NCBI GenBank assembly: GCA_030430565.1
Contig: JAUIKS010000003.1
Location: 372,001 to 436,000, forward strand
From: Polyangia bacterium
GTDB lineage: Bacteria; Myxococcota_A; Polyangia; Nannocystales; Nannocystaceae
Direction of reading: 5' to 3'
DNA: 64,000 nt
Shown here in pieces: positions 27,008 to 36,730 of this stretch. Numbering within the stretch: the stretch's first letter is position 1; every line of letters starts with the position of its first letter. Made by a program: the position numbers and the translations under genes. The notes beneath the pieces are model-generated. The model saw nothing but the letters and a program-made list of their open reading frames with translations. It was not told the origin of the DNA and did not search any database.

Positions 27008-29395
27008 TTATGGTTTACAGGTCCCGAAGGGCTGGCAGCGCGCGTAGGTCTCGCCGCCTGGGTTCGGGACTGGCTCACAGTACAGGTCGGGGTCGCCGCA
27101 GTCTTCGTCGGTGACGCAGCCGTCCCCGAGCGTGCCGTCGTGGCACACGCCGTTCGGACCGCAGTAGAGCCCGGCCCCCGGGCACTCGCCATCGCTCGCG
27201 CAGGGGTCCCCGAGGGTGCCGTCGTGGCACAGCTGATCGGCCCCGCAGAACAGGCCGTCCGCGCAGGACGATCCCGAGCACGGTCGCCCGAGCGCGCCGT
27301 CGCTGCACACCCCGTCGCCGACGCAGCTCAGGCCGTCGTTGCAGCCGTCGGCGTTTGGGTCGCAGGCGTCGAACAGCGCGCCGTCGCGGCAGCGGAAGCT
27401 CGTCAGGTCGCAGTAGCTGCTGTCCGCGCACTGCGTGTCGTTCGTGCACGCCGTGCCGGCCTGGCCCGAGGTGCAGCTGTGGTTCGCGCTGCAGACCTCG
27501 CCGCCGCCGCAGTCGCCGTTGCTCGTGCACTGCGCGGCGACGCAGGCGTTGTTGAGCGAGCAGGCTTCGTCCGGGCCGCACTCGTCGTCGTCGACGCAGC
27601 CGGTGACGCACGCGCGCGTGACCGGGTCGCAGACCTCGCCGTCGATCAGGCAGTGCGCGTCGGTCTCGCACTCGCACGCGTTCGTGTCGGTGTTGCACAC
27701 GCCGCCGAGGCAGTCGCCGTTGTTGTTGCAGTGACAGGTAGCGAGCACCGGATGGCACTTCGTCAGCCCGTCGCAGGTGTTCGCGAAGCAGGGGTCGCCG
27801 GGGGCGCCCTCGTGGCAGCGCAGGTCCGGACCGCACGCCTGACCATTCGGACATGTGCTCGGCGCGTTGATGTCGCAGCGGCAGAAGCCGGCGCTGCAGG
27901 TCTGCCCGGCGGCGCACTCCGACGCCTGCTCGCACTCGACGCAGCGGTCTTGGGCGCCGCAGTACAGGCCGTCAGGGCAGAGGTCGTCGCTCTGGCAGTC
28001 ACGCTCGGCCTCGCCGTCCGGCGTCGGCTCGAGACCGTCGAAGGCGTCGACCGCGAAGTCACAGCAATTGTTGGTGTCGCAGCCGCAGTGCACGTCCGCG
28101 AAGCAGTCCGCGCAGCTGCGCGTGAGCGTCGCGCCCTCGGGGCGGCCGACGACCACGTCCACCGTGGTCGGCACCGTCGGGCGCACGTCGGGGACACCGC
28201 GGACCAGGACCTGGTCCGCGTTGTCGAAGCAGGTCTCGCCGAGCTCGCTCAGCCCGCGCGCCCGGATCGCGTAGCTGCGGTGCTCGTCGGCACCGAGCGT
28301 CTCTTTGTTACTCCAGGTCAGCGGCTCCGTGACGATGTCGTAGTCGACGCAGGGGCGCGGGCTGCCGTCGAGCGGCAGGCCGTCCCGGTCGACGAAGCTG
28401 AGCGCGCCCATCGGCGTCTCGCCGTCGACCAGCTCCAGCTCCAGCGCGTCGAGCTCCAGCGCCGGCGTGATCTCGCAGCCGTAGTCGAACTCCGACGCGG
28501 GGTGGGGGAGGAAGCGGACGGTGAAGCCCATCGGCGCCACCAGCGACTCTTTGAAGTCGCGGACGCCGAAGTTCGCGTCGACCTGGACGGGCGCGGACAG
28601 GCTCTCGGGCGGCGTCACGCGCCGAACCGTGATCTCCTCGTCATCCTTGTTGAGGCCGGCCGCCTCGACCGTGAGGTTGTAGAGCCGCTTCCCCTCGGCG
28701 AGCCGGTAGATGAAGTCTTGCGGCTCGTTGACGCTGCAGGGGAGCAGGAACTCCTCGACCGTCAGGCCGTCGTCGACCCAGACCCGGATGTTCTCGATCC
28801 CGATCTGCGCGCAGCTCGTGACCTCACCGTCAAACAGCTTCGGGTGGACGATGAAGGTCCGGATGAACGTGTCGTCGCCCTCGAGGGCGCCGATCCGGCA
28901 GCCGCGGTCGGCGTCGTCGACCGCGCCGTCGCGATCGTTGTCGACGCCATCCTGGCACTCGTCGGTCGCCCCGAGCCTGGCGTTATTGAGCTGAATCGGC
29001 GTCTCGCTGCCGATCGTGACGGCGTGCTGCGAGCCCGAGCCGAGGTTGGCGCCGCGATGGTTGAGCGGCTGGAGCTCGACCGAGTAGTCGCCGACCGCGA
29101 GTTCCGGGCCGCCCGCGACCGCGTCGAGCTCAAAGAACTCGGGCGGGAAGCAGGGATACTCGCGGCTGTCGACAACCAGCCCGGCCTGCTTGGTCGTCAT
29201 CCGCACGCGCGCGATGCCCGAGTCCGTGCACTGCTTCGGAGACGTCAGCGCCGGCGCCTCGGCCGGGACGGTCCCCGGCGGCACGATCTGCCAGCGCACG
29301 ACGTAGCTCGGATCCTCCGCGCAGCCGGTGCTGGTCATGCCGAGCGAGGCCAGCGCGAGGGTCGCGAACGCGCGTCGCGTGCGGGGTGCGAGCAT
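27008..29395 (-). CDS. Large Cys-rich lipoprotein, paralogue 3 of tandem family
   Basis: The protein has 795 residues from ATG 29395; a TTG at 29431 was rejected. The lipobox region is LGMTSTGC. The N-terminal domain has YVVRWQIVPPG, then QCTDSGIARVRMTT and SREYPCFPPEFF, the same W...C...V...YPC plan as the next two upstream genes. The middle (about 110-430) is beta-rich, with DECQDGVDNDRDGAVDDADR, a thrombospondin-3-like Ca motif. The C-terminal 350 residues are repeated Cys modules of roughly 20-30 residues (ADGLFCGADQLCHDGTLGDP style), resembling EGF/Dickkopf-like repeats. I infer a surface receptor or scaffold. It starts 10 nt after the preceding gene. Confidence 0.83.
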   Translation of the reverse strand: MLAPRTRRAFATLALASLGMTSTGCAEDPSYVVRWQIVPPGTVPAEAPALTSPKQCTDSGIARVRMTTKQAGLVVDSREYPCFPPEFFELDAVAGGPELAVGDYSVELQPLNHRGANLGSGSQHAVTIGSETPIQLNNARLGATDECQDGVDNDRDGAVDDADRGCRIGALEGDDTFIRTFIVHPKLFDGEVTSCAQIGIENIRVWVDDGLTVEEFLLPCSVNEPQDFIYRLAEGKRLYNLTVEAAGLNKDDEEITVRRVTPPESLSAPVQVDANFGVRDFKESLVAPMGFTVRFLPHPASEFDYGCEITPALELDALELELVDGETPMGALSFVDRDGLPLDGSPRPCVDYDIVTEPLTWSNKETLGADEHRSYAIRARGLSELGETCFDNADQVLVRGVPDVRPTVPTTVDVVVGRPEGATLTRSCADCFADVHCGCDTNNCCDFAVDAFDGLEPTPDGEAERDCQSDDLCPDGLYCGAQDRCVECEQASECAAGQTCSAGFCRCDINAPSTCPNGQACGPDLRCHEGAPGDPCFANTCDGLTKCHPVLATCHCNNNGDCLGGVCNTDTNACECETDAHCLIDGEVCDPVTRACVTGCVDDDECGPDEACSLNNACVAAQCTSNGDCGGGEVCSANHSCTSGQAGTACTNDTQCADSSYCDLTSFRCRDGALFDACDPNADGCNDGLSCVGDGVCSDGALGRPCSGSSCADGLFCGADQLCHDGTLGDPCASDGECPGAGLYCGPNGVCHDGTLGDGCVTDEDCGDPDLYCEPVPNPGGETYARCQPFGTCKP

Positions 29396-29405
29396 GGAGA
29401 GCGGT

Positions 29406-30317
29406 CTATCGGTCAGGGACAGGGTTGGCAAGGGAGTCCGTGGCGCAGGCGGCGTCGAGGTCGACGGAGATCGACAGGTTGTTCGCTACCGCGTCCCCGC
29501 CGTCGGTATTTTCGCTGTTGCTGTTGTTCTCGTTGTACATCGCCGCCCCCGGGTCGACGAGCAGCGGCGCGGAGCAAACCCGCGAGCTCCCGTCCCCGTA
29601 CTCCAAGGACAGGTCGAGCGTGTAGCGTCCACGATCAAGCGTGACGAGCTGCACCCCGAGCAGCGCGCAGGGGAACGGCTCTGCATTGAAGCGTAAACCG
29701 TGGTGCCCTTCGAGATCTTCCCCGTAGACCTCGGGCGGCGTGTCCGCCTCCGCAGCCCCGTCGCTCGCGGCGTCGAGATCACGCGCCGGATCCTCATAGC
29801 GCAGCGTCGCGGCGAGGTCTTGGCAGTCCAGCAGCTGCGGGTCGGAGAAATGATTGAAGGACAGGACGGCGCTGATCGCTTGGGTCGATAGCTCGACGGG
29901 CATCAGCGCGATCCCGTGGTCGAGCACCACGCGCTCGTTGACCGCCTCCCCGGTCATCAACTCCCCGGTGAAGGCCTGGAGCGAGACGTCGTAGGTCCCA
30001 GGCCGAACGTCGAAGAACGCCTCCGATAACGAATCGGGCGCCTCGGCGGCGTAGCCGGCTTCGCACGGGTACCGGCGCGTCAGCGTGCGCTCGTCGTCCG
30101 CGCTGTCCGTCACCTGAACTTCGACGTGCGTGACCAGGGCGCCGTCGCAGGTCCTCGCGCGCCCGAGGCTTGAGGCTTGCTCCGCGAAGCGCCACGAGAT
30201 CTCAATGCCCGTCGAGCTACCTGCGGGGAAAACGCAGGCGCTCGCGGTCAGCACGAGGGCCGCGATTGGCGTCGTGAGCGCGCGGGGTCGTCGCGTGGGT
30301 CCTCGGGTCACGGACAT
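29406..30317 (-). CDS. Lipoprotein, paralogue 2 of tandem family
   Basis: The protein has 303 residues. The signal ends in LTASAC. The N-terminal domain reads IEISWRFAEQ, ARTCDGALVTHVEVQVTD and LTRRYPCEAGYA, matching its neighbours. The C-terminal half has ALLGVQLVTLDRGRYTLDLS and an Asn/Ser/Glu-rich patch (YNENNSNSENTD). It starts 10 nt inside the upstream gene's end, so translation is coupled. Composition suggests a beta-sandwich. The function is unknown and a surface location is inferred from the signal. Confidence 0.78.
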   Translation of the reverse strand: MSVTRGPTRRPRALTTPIAALVLTASACVFPAGSSTGIEISWRFAEQASSLGRARTCDGALVTHVEVQVTDSADDERTLTRRYPCEAGYAAEAPDSLSEAFFDVRPGTYDVSLQAFTGELMTGEAVNERVVLDHGIALMPVELSTQAISAVLSFNHFSDPQLLDCQDLAATLRYEDPARDLDAASDGAAEADTPPEVYGEDLEGHHGLRFNAEPFPCALLGVQLVTLDRGRYTLDLSLEYGDGSSRVCSAPLLVDPGAAMYNENNSNSENTDGGDAVANNLSISVDLDAACATDSLANPVPDR

Positions 30318-30970
30318 TCCGGGTCGAACTCACAACAAGAAGAAAGATCGAGCGGGATCGGGTCGAGATCGACGGGCAGCGCCAGGGTCGGGAGCACGAA
30401 CTGATACACTTGCAGGTCCGTGACGAGTCCCGGCCGCAGGATCCGGTCACGCGGGCCCGGGGTCAGCGCGCACTCCTCTAGCAGCGTGCACGTGCAGGTC
30501 GCCGGGTCCTCGATGTCGGCGCCGCTCGGCGCCGCCAAGATATGGGTCGCGAAGGTGTACTCACGCTCCTCGATCATCGGCACGCTGGTGGTCGCGCGCG
30601 CCATCTTGCACGGGAAGCGCTGCGTTTGAATTACGCACTCGCCGCTCGCGCAGTCGCCCTCACAGCGCGGATCGCAGATCGAGAGCTCGACGTGTAGACC
30701 GAACTCCTGCGCCCCGGACTCGTCGAGCTGGCCGGTAAACGCGCACGAATTCATCCGCTCGCCGGGGTAAATGTCGGTCAGCTCGCGGTCGACGAATTTC
30801 CAGTTGATCTCGACCACGCCCTCGTCGCGCACGCAGCCGGAGCTGGTCGTGAGCGCGAGCGCGACGTTGGCCGCGATGACGGTGATCGGGAACGCGCGCC
30901 GTCGGCGACGATGTTTCGACCCCCTGGCGAGCGGAATCGCGGGGCGAGCGGGCGAATGCGTCGCTGCCAT
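30308..30970 (-). CDS. Lipoprotein, paralogue 1 of tandem family
   Basis: The protein has 220 residues from ATG 30970; the leftward ORF extends upstream but over the divergent tolQ gene. The N-terminus is basic (KHRRRRRAF) and the signal ends in SSGC. The domain reads VEINWKFVDRE, MNSCAFTGQL, FGLHVELSICDP and TQRFPCKMA. The tail is Cys-rich (CTCTLLEECA; SSCCEFDPECP). It is the first gene of the leftward run ending at 25172. It is divergent from tolQ across 78 bp that must carry both promoters. Confidence 0.75.
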   Translation of the reverse strand: MAATHSPARPAIPLARGSKHRRRRRAFPITVIAANVALALTTSSGCVRDEGVVEINWKFVDRELTDIYPGERMNSCAFTGQLDESGAQEFGLHVELSICDPRCEGDCASGECVIQTQRFPCKMARATTSVPMIEEREYTFATHILAAPSGADIEDPATCTCTLLEECALTPGPRDRILRPGLVTDLQVYQFVLPTLALPVDLDPIPLDLSSCCEFDPECP

Positions 30971-31048
30971 GGCGGCAGAATACCCGAAGCTCACCGGCTC
31001 GGGCTTTGATTGACGCCACTGGCGCGCGGCGTGTAGCCTCCCTCCACC

Positions 31049-31762
<714 letters not shown>

Positions 31763-31835
31763 GATCTTCTATCTCTATTAGGAGTAGGGACCCGCGAGCC
31801 GGCGTGGCGATGGATATGATGTAGACGAAGCAGCC

Positions 31836-32273
31836 ATGGCCAAGTACGTCGATGACGGCCTTCAGGACGGCGGCCCGGTCGCCGCGATCAACGTCACCTC
31901 GTTGGTCGACGTGATGTTCTGTCTGCTGATCATGTTCATGGTCGCGACGCCGCTCATGAAGCCGCAGGACAAGGTCAAGATCGACCTCCCACAAGCGCGC
32001 GCGGGCGAGATCGCCGAGGAAGAATTCGAGTTCTTGGTGTTCTCGATCGACGCCAAGGGCCAGGTGTTCTTGGGCTCGACGCCGCTCTCCACCGAGCAAG
32101 AGGCCATGGTCAAGGAGATCTCGGCCAACACCAAGCTCAAAGAGGATGGCCAGGCTTTTATCCAGGGCGACAAGAACGTTCCCTATGACCGGGTCGTTGA
32201 TGTCCTCGTGGCCCTGCAGAAAGCCGGCATCCCGAAGGTCGGCTTCATGACCGACCCACAGCGCGCCAAGTGA
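31836..32273 (+). CDS. tolR: ExbD/TolR biopolymer transport protein
   Basis: The protein has 145 residues. A short cytoplasmic N-terminus leads to one membrane helix containing the proton-path Asp: INVTSLVDVMFCLLIMFMVA (Asp in SLVDVMF). The periplasmic domain (KVKIDLPQARAGEIAEEEFE ... AFIQGDKNVPYDRVVDVLVA) matches ExbD/TolR, with the family ending KVGFMTDP. It works with TolQ as the ion-driven motor. It sits between tolQ and the TolA/TonB-like gene, and the order suggests one operon. Confidence 0.92.
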   Translation: MAKYVDDGLQDGGPVAAINVTSLVDVMFCLLIMFMVATPLMKPQDKVKIDLPQARAGEIAEEEFEFLVFSIDAKGQVFLGSTPLSTEQEAMVKEISANTKLKEDGQAFIQGDKNVPYDRVVDVLVALQKAGIPKVGFMTDPQRAK

Positions 32274-32384
32274 AGCAAGGGGCCACGAGCGCCGTCTAAC
32301 CTGGGCCTACGCCAATTCCAGGAGACGCTCGACACCGCTCGCTTCCCGTACGCTCGCTCGTTATCCTTAATTCAGGAGACCGCA

Positions 32385-33239
32385 ATGGCCAAGGACATCC
32401 GCACGCTCCCGTTCTTCCTCGCGCCGTTCGCGTCCTTCCTCCGTGACTTCGGCGACATCGTGCGTAACCCGGTGGCGCTGTTCGGGGGGCTGTTGGGGAC
32501 CGCGGTGATGACCGTCGCGATCTACTTCTCGATCGGCCTGGTCCAGGACGTCAGCGCGGGCGAGCTCGAGGACGACGAACTCGACATGGAGTTCTTGCCC
32601 GGCGAGCTGATGCGTAAGGGCCCCGAGCTCGAGGAGAAAGAGCTGCCCGAGAAGATCATCGTCGAGGAGCTGGTGGCCGAGGAGTCCACGGTCGAGGAGA
32701 CCGTGACCAAAGACGAGAATACCCCGCCGCCGCCCGAGGAAGAGAAGAAGAAGGACAAGCCCAAGGAGAAGAAGAGCAAGGAGAAGCCCGACCCGAACGC
32801 CAAGAAGGACGCCAAGAAGGCCGACCGCAACCAGAAGTCGAACACCCCCCACGACGATCTGCCGACGGTCGACCAGCTCCCCGGAAACCCCTTCGCCGGA
32901 CCGAACGGCTGGTCCGACATGGCCAAGGACGGTGATCCCTGGGCGACCGCGGTCATTGGCGCGCTCAACGGGCTCGCGCTCCCCGCGTTCGCGGGGATCG
33001 GCAAGCCAGGCGCCGTCAGCTTCCAGATCACGATCTGCTCGAACGGGACGATCAAGAAAGCGCTCGTTAAGAAGATCAAGGGCGAGATCAAGAAGAACGT
33101 GTTCGAGACCGAGGTCGAGCGCATCAAGATCCCCAAGCCGCCCGCGAACGTCGCCAAGCAGCTCAAGGGCGGCTGCAAGAAGATCCCCTACAAGTTCGTC
33201 TGGTCGACCGGCGGCGGCAGCAAGGGCAAGGTCAGGTAG
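32385..33239 (+). CDS. TolA/TonB-like energy transducer
   Basis: The protein has 284 residues; AGGAG precedes ATG 32385 by a normal distance. One N-terminal membrane helix (ALFGGLLGTAVMTVAIYFSI) is preceded by a cytoplasmic segment of about 35 residues, longer than in E. coli TolA. An acidic stretch (residues 55-110) and a Lys/Glu/Pro-rich spanning segment (residues 110-150) follow. The C-terminal globular domain (VSFQITICSNGTIKKALVKK ... KIPYKFVWS) has TonB-like features and probably a disulfide between its two Cys. I infer that it links the TolQR motor to the outer membrane. The position fits tolA; the family name is inferred. Confidence 0.82.
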   Translation: MAKDIRTLPFFLAPFASFLRDFGDIVRNPVALFGGLLGTAVMTVAIYFSIGLVQDVSAGELEDDELDMEFLPGELMRKGPELEEKELPEKIIVEELVAEESTVEETVTKDENTPPPPEEEKKKDKPKEKKSKEKPDPNAKKDAKKADRNQKSNTPHDDLPTVDQLPGNPFAGPNGWSDMAKDGDPWATAVIGALNGLALPAFAGIGKPGAVSFQITICSNGTIKKALVKKIKGEIKKNVFETEVERIKIPKPPANVAKQLKGGCKKIPYKFVWSTGGGSKGKVR

Positions 33240-33260
33240 CCGCTGCGCGTGTGAGTCAGC

Positions 33261-33288
33261 AGGCCTCGCGTCACCCGACGCGGGGCCT
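33261..33288 (+). terminator. Stem-loop after tolA-like gene
   Basis: AGGCCTCGCGTC and GACGCGGGGCCT form a 12-bp stem (one G-U pair, extendable by one C-G) with loop ACCC. No U-tract follows, so it may attenuate transcription, protect the mRNA, or act with Rho. Confidence 0.5.
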
Positions 33289-33491
33289 GTTCGCGAGGTC
33301 GTAGCAAAGCGCGCGAGGCTGCCCGCGTCGGCGTGTGCGGCCTCGCCACGGGCGTTCGCGCCCATGACCGCGTGTGTGATCTGCCCCCAGCGGCGAGCGC
33401 ACACGACCAGGTTTGCGGCGTTTCGCGGTTTGCAGGACTTTCGCCCGTCGCGGGCGCCATGTATGGTATCCCGGCTCTCAAGGTGATGCCC

Positions 33492-34763
33492 ATGAAGCGG
33501 ACGCTGCTCGGAACCTCGATTCTCGCTGCTCTCCTGGTCGCCGGTGCGTTCTACTCCGGTCAAACGGTGACGCCCGCCAACGCCGCCCCGTCGGGCTCGA
33601 CGGTCGACCTCGGAGGGAACACGCGACTTATTCGTCTCGCGGTCCCGGCCGGCGGTCGCATCGGCGACATCCTGCGAAAGAACGCCAAGATCTCGAGCGG
33701 CTTCGAGGTCATCGATCGTCGCAGCATCCCGGCGGCGCTGGTCAAGTCGAGCCAGTTCAACCCCAGCGCGTGGGCGAACACTGGCGCTGACGCCGTGATC
33801 CTCGCCGACAAGGTGGGCAATCAGTACAAGCTCCGTCTCTACGAGCTGGCCTCGGGTAATCGCCCGGTCGTCTCGAAGGGGTACTCGGCCGCCAACGACC
33901 TCAAGGCCGCCAACCTCTTCATGAACGACGTGATCAACTACTACACGAAGGTGCCCGGCGTGTTCGGCTCGCGCATCGCCTTCGTGCGTACGCGTCGCAA
34001 CCCGATCGTCACCAAGAACGTCTACTCGGTCGAGATGAACGGCGAGTCGCCGACCTCGATCACCAACAACCGCTCGCTCAACATCCTCCCGAGCATCGGA
34101 CCTGGCGGTCAGGTCCTGTTTACGAGCTACGCCAAGCGCAACCCGGACCTGTGGATGAGCAACGGCGGCTCGCTGACGCGGGTCTCCAAGTTCCCGGGCC
34201 TCAACCTCGGCGGCGTGATGAGCCCGACCGGCGGCGCCATCGCGCTCACGCTGTCCAAGGACGGCAACTCCGAGATCTACACCGTCGACTCCGGCGGCAA
34301 CATCAAGGCCCGCCTGACCAACAACAAGGCGATCGACGGCTCGCCGAGCTGGAACCCCGGCGGCAACGCGCTCGCCTTCGTCTCGAGCCGCGCCGGCGGC
34401 CCGCAGGTGTTCCGCATGACCGCCTCGGGCGGCGGCGCCTCGCGGGTGACCAAGAAGGGCAGCTACAACCAGAGCCCCGACTGGAACCCCGGCAACCGCG
34501 TCGACAAGGCGCTCTCGAACCAGATCGCCTACTCGGGCCGCGACAGCAGCAACCGCTACGACGTCTTCTCGGTCGACGTCCGCAGCGGCAAGCTCACGCG
34601 CCTGACCCAAACGCCAGGTCGCAACCTCGACCCGACCTGGAGCCCCGACGGTCGCATGATCGCGTTCCAGTCGTCCAAGGGCGGCATCTACGTCGCCAAC
34701 AAGGACGGCAACAACCAGATCCAGATCATCAAGGCGGGCACGACCCCCGACTGGGGCCCCTAG
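33492..34763 (+). CDS. tolB: Tol-Pal system beta-propeller protein TolB
   Basis: The protein has 423 residues from ATG 33492, with AAGG 8 nt upstream (ATG 33486 is possible; the ORF further upstream is not coding). The signal peptide ends near TPANAAPS. The TolB N-terminal domain (SGFEVIDRRSIPAALVKSS; GADAVILADKVG) is followed by five or six PD40 propeller blades (LNILPSIGPGGQVLFTSYAK; GSPSWNPGGNALAFVSSRAG; LDPTWSPDGRMIAFQSSKGG). It is periplasmic and partners Pal and TolA. No pal or ybgF follows; the next gene is Ppx/GppA, so pal must be elsewhere. Confidence 0.93.
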   Translation: MKRTLLGTSILAALLVAGAFYSGQTVTPANAAPSGSTVDLGGNTRLIRLAVPAGGRIGDILRKNAKISSGFEVIDRRSIPAALVKSSQFNPSAWANTGADAVILADKVGNQYKLRLYELASGNRPVVSKGYSAANDLKAANLFMNDVINYYTKVPGVFGSRIAFVRTRRNPIVTKNVYSVEMNGESPTSITNNRSLNILPSIGPGGQVLFTSYAKRNPDLWMSNGGSLTRVSKFPGLNLGGVMSPTGGAIALTLSKDGNSEIYTVDSGGNIKARLTNNKAIDGSPSWNPGGNALAFVSSRAGGPQVFRMTASGGGASRVTKKGSYNQSPDWNPGNRVDKALSNQIAYSGRDSSNRYDVFSVDVRSGKLTRLTQTPGRNLDPTWSPDGRMIAFQSSKGGIYVANKDGNNQIQIIKAGTTPDWGP

Positions 34764-34793
34764 CCGCCAGTCGCGTGACTCACCAACGCAGGG

Positions 34794-34828
34794 CCGCGGG
34801 CTCCTCGTCTCGAGGGCCCGCGGTTTCT
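34794..34828 (+). terminator. Putative intrinsic terminator after tolB
   Basis: CCGCGGGC (34794-34801) pairs with GCCCGCGG (34816-34823), then TTTCTCG. It lies 30 bp after the tolB stop, a short GC stem with a modest T run. Confidence 0.6.
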
Positions 34829-34851
34829 CGTGGTCGTCGTTGTGTTAGTTC

Positions 34852-35766
34852 ATGCCCATGAACGAAGCGCGCTGGCAGGCCGTCATCGACATCGGCACCA
34901 ACACCGCGTTGATGCTGCTCGCCCGTCGCCGCCCCGACGGCGCGCTCGAGATCCACGACGACATCGCCCGCATGACGCGACTCGGTGAGGGGGTCTCGAG
35001 GACAGGTCGGCTCGCGCCCGCGGCCATCGAGCGCACGCTCGCGGCGCTGCGATCGCACCGGGAGCAGGCCGAGGCCGTCGGCGCGAGCCTGCGCGCCGTC
35101 GCGACCGAGGGCGTGCGTCTGGCGAGCAACCCCGAGGCCTTCCTCGAGCCGGCCGCGCGGGCGCTCGGCGTGCCGATCCGCGTGATCTCTGGCGTCGAGG
35201 AGGCCGAGCTCTCCTATCGCTCGGTCGCGCTGGAGGAAGCGCCGGAGGGCGACGCGCCGCTGCGCGTCATCGACATCGGCGGCGCGTCGACCGAGCTGGT
35301 CGCCGGGCGCGGTCTCGCGGTCGACTCGAAGGTGTCCCACAAGATCGGCTCGGTCCGTCTCACCGAGTCGCTGCTCGCCGGCCAAGACCCGCCGTCGCGC
35401 GCGGGCGTCGCGGCGGTCGCCGAGGCGGCGCGGGCGGCCTTCGCCCAGCAGCCGCTCACGCCGTGGCCGGTGCTGCACGGGCTCGCCGGGACCGTGACGA
35501 CGGCGGCGGCCCTGCTGCTCGGGCTCGAGTCCTACGAGCGGGCGCGCGTCGACGGGGCGCGCTTCACCCTCGCGCAGCTCCTCTCGCTGCGCGATCGCCT
35601 GGCCGGCCAGACCCTCGCCGAGCGGGTGAAGACGCCGTGCCTGCCCGCCGGGCGAGCCGACGTGATCGTCGCGGGCGTCACGATCCTGATCGTCGCGATG
35701 GAGCGCTGCGGCGCCCAGACCCTAGTCTGCCGCGACCGCGGGCTCCGCTACGCGCTGGTCGAGTGA
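34852..35766 (+). CDS. Ppx/GppA family exopolyphosphatase (short form)
   Basis: The protein has 304 residues, starting at ATG 34852 or 34858. The ASKHA-fold phosphate sites are visible: AVIDIGTNTALMLLARR (phosphate 1), ATEGVRLASNPEAFL, and LRVIDIGGASTELVAGRG (phosphate 2), with HGLAGTVTTAAAL near the end. It has only the N-terminal catalytic domains, about 300 residues against about 500 for E. coli Ppx/GppA, so it lacks the HD-like C-terminus. It hydrolyses polyphosphate and/or pppGpp by family knowledge. It is probably separate from the tol genes, being behind a terminator. Confidence 0.9.
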   Translation: MPMNEARWQAVIDIGTNTALMLLARRRPDGALEIHDDIARMTRLGEGVSRTGRLAPAAIERTLAALRSHREQAEAVGASLRAVATEGVRLASNPEAFLEPAARALGVPIRVISGVEEAELSYRSVALEEAPEGDAPLRVIDIGGASTELVAGRGLAVDSKVSHKIGSVRLTESLLAGQDPPSRAGVAAVAEAARAAFAQQPLTPWPVLHGLAGTVTTAAALLLGLESYERARVDGARFTLAQLLSLRDRLAGQTLAERVKTPCLPAGRADVIVAGVTILIVAMERCGAQTLVCRDRGLRYALVE

Positions 35767-35781
35767 TTCCCCTTTTACTCA

Positions 35782-35795
35782 TGTCTTAATAGACA
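35782..35795. repeat. Dispersed palindrome TGTC-N6-GACA, copy 5
   Basis: CATGTC-TTAATA-GACATG (35780-35797), intergenic, 16 bp after the Ppx/GppA stop and upstream of the PHP gene. Confidence 0.8.
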
Positions 35796-35860
35796 TGTGA
35801 GACCCCACCGCGACGTCGTGATCTCGGGGGGATCGCGTCCGTGTGATAGGCTGCCCAGGA

Positions 35861-36691
35861 ATGCGCGTGGAGCTCCACTGCCACTCGACGCACTCCGACG
35901 GCAGCCTCACGGCCCAGGAGCTGGCTCGGCGCGCGCGCGCGCGCGACGTCGAGCTGTTCTGCTTGACCGATCACGACTGCGTCGACGGCTACGAGGCGAC
36001 GGCGGCGGAGCTCCAAGGCTGCGCGGTGCTGCGCGGCCTCGAGCTGAGCTGCGTGGACCACGAGCGCTCGATTCACCTGCTGATCTACGGCGCGCGCGAC
36101 CGCGCCGGCCTCGACGAGCTCTCCGCCCGGCTCGCGCAGGTTCGGATCGATCGCCGCGCGCGCCTGCACGCGATCGTCGCGCGGCTGGCGAGCTTGGGTC
36201 ACGAGCTCGACGCCGAGGCGCTCGACCGACAGATCCACGGGCGCGTGCCCGGGCGCCCGGACGTCGCGCGCGCGCTGCTCGAGCGCGGGATCGTCTCGAG
36301 CATCCGCGAGGCCTTCGATCGCTTCTTGCACGACGGCGGCCCGGCCGATGTCCCGCTCGCGCGGATCTCCCTCGAGGAGGGCCTCGCGCTCGGGCGAGCC
36401 TGCGGCGCACGCATGGCGCTGGCGCATCCGCACACCCTGCGGAGCTTCGCGCTGGTCGACGACCTGTTCCGTCGCTTTAAAGACGCGGGCCTCGAGGGCC
36501 TCGAGGTCTACTACGGCCGCTACTCGCGGGCCGAGCGGATGTCGTGGCTGCGGCTGGCCAACGACCGCGAGCTGGTCGTCACCGGCGGCTCCGACTTCCA
36601 CGGCGACGCGATCCCCGAGGTCACGCGCCCGGTCATCGACATGCCCGAGGTCTTCGCCGCGCCGCTGCGGGAGTGGCTCGAGGTCGCCTGA
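35861..36691 (+). CDS. PHP-domain phosphoesterase (RNase AM/YciV-like)
   Basis: The protein has 276 residues from ATG 35861; a GTG at 35843 is in frame but less likely. PHP metal motifs are LHCHSTHSDG, LTDHDCVDG, then ALAHPHTLRS and GGSDFHGD near the C-terminus. Order and length match bacterial 3',5'-nucleoside bisphosphate phosphatase/RNase AM proteins such as YciV, which trim 5' ends of small RNAs and rRNA. It is cytoplasmic and metal-dependent. A perfect dispersed palindrome sits 66-79 bp upstream of the start. The MlaFE-fusion gene starts 39 bp later. Confidence 0.9.
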   Translation: MRVELHCHSTHSDGSLTAQELARRARARDVELFCLTDHDCVDGYEATAAELQGCAVLRGLELSCVDHERSIHLLIYGARDRAGLDELSARLAQVRIDRRARLHAIVARLASLGHELDAEALDRQIHGRVPGRPDVARALLERGIVSSIREAFDRFLHDGGPADVPLARISLEEGLALGRACGARMALAHPHTLRSFALVDDLFRRFKDAGLEGLEVYYGRYSRAERMSWLRLANDRELVVTGGSDFHGDAIPEVTRPVIDMPEVFAAPLREWLEVA

Positions 36692-36730
36692 TCCCGCCCG
36701 CCGCGGCGAAGATCGGGCAAGCTTGGGCGT

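Noticed and set aside
25094..29644. 1516-codon rightward ORF
   Set aside because: It runs antisense across the leftward dehydrogenase and lipoprotein genes. Composition is Arg/Asp/Val/Ala-biased without motifs, typical of high-GC shadow frames.
33333..33491. N-terminal extension of tolB
   Set aside because: The added residues lack a signal or conserved start. ATG 33492 has a normally spaced AAGG and begins a proper signal peptide.
32367..34610. 747-codon leftward ORF over tolA/tolB
   Set aside because: It is antisense to well-supported Tol genes, with no motifs and shadow composition.
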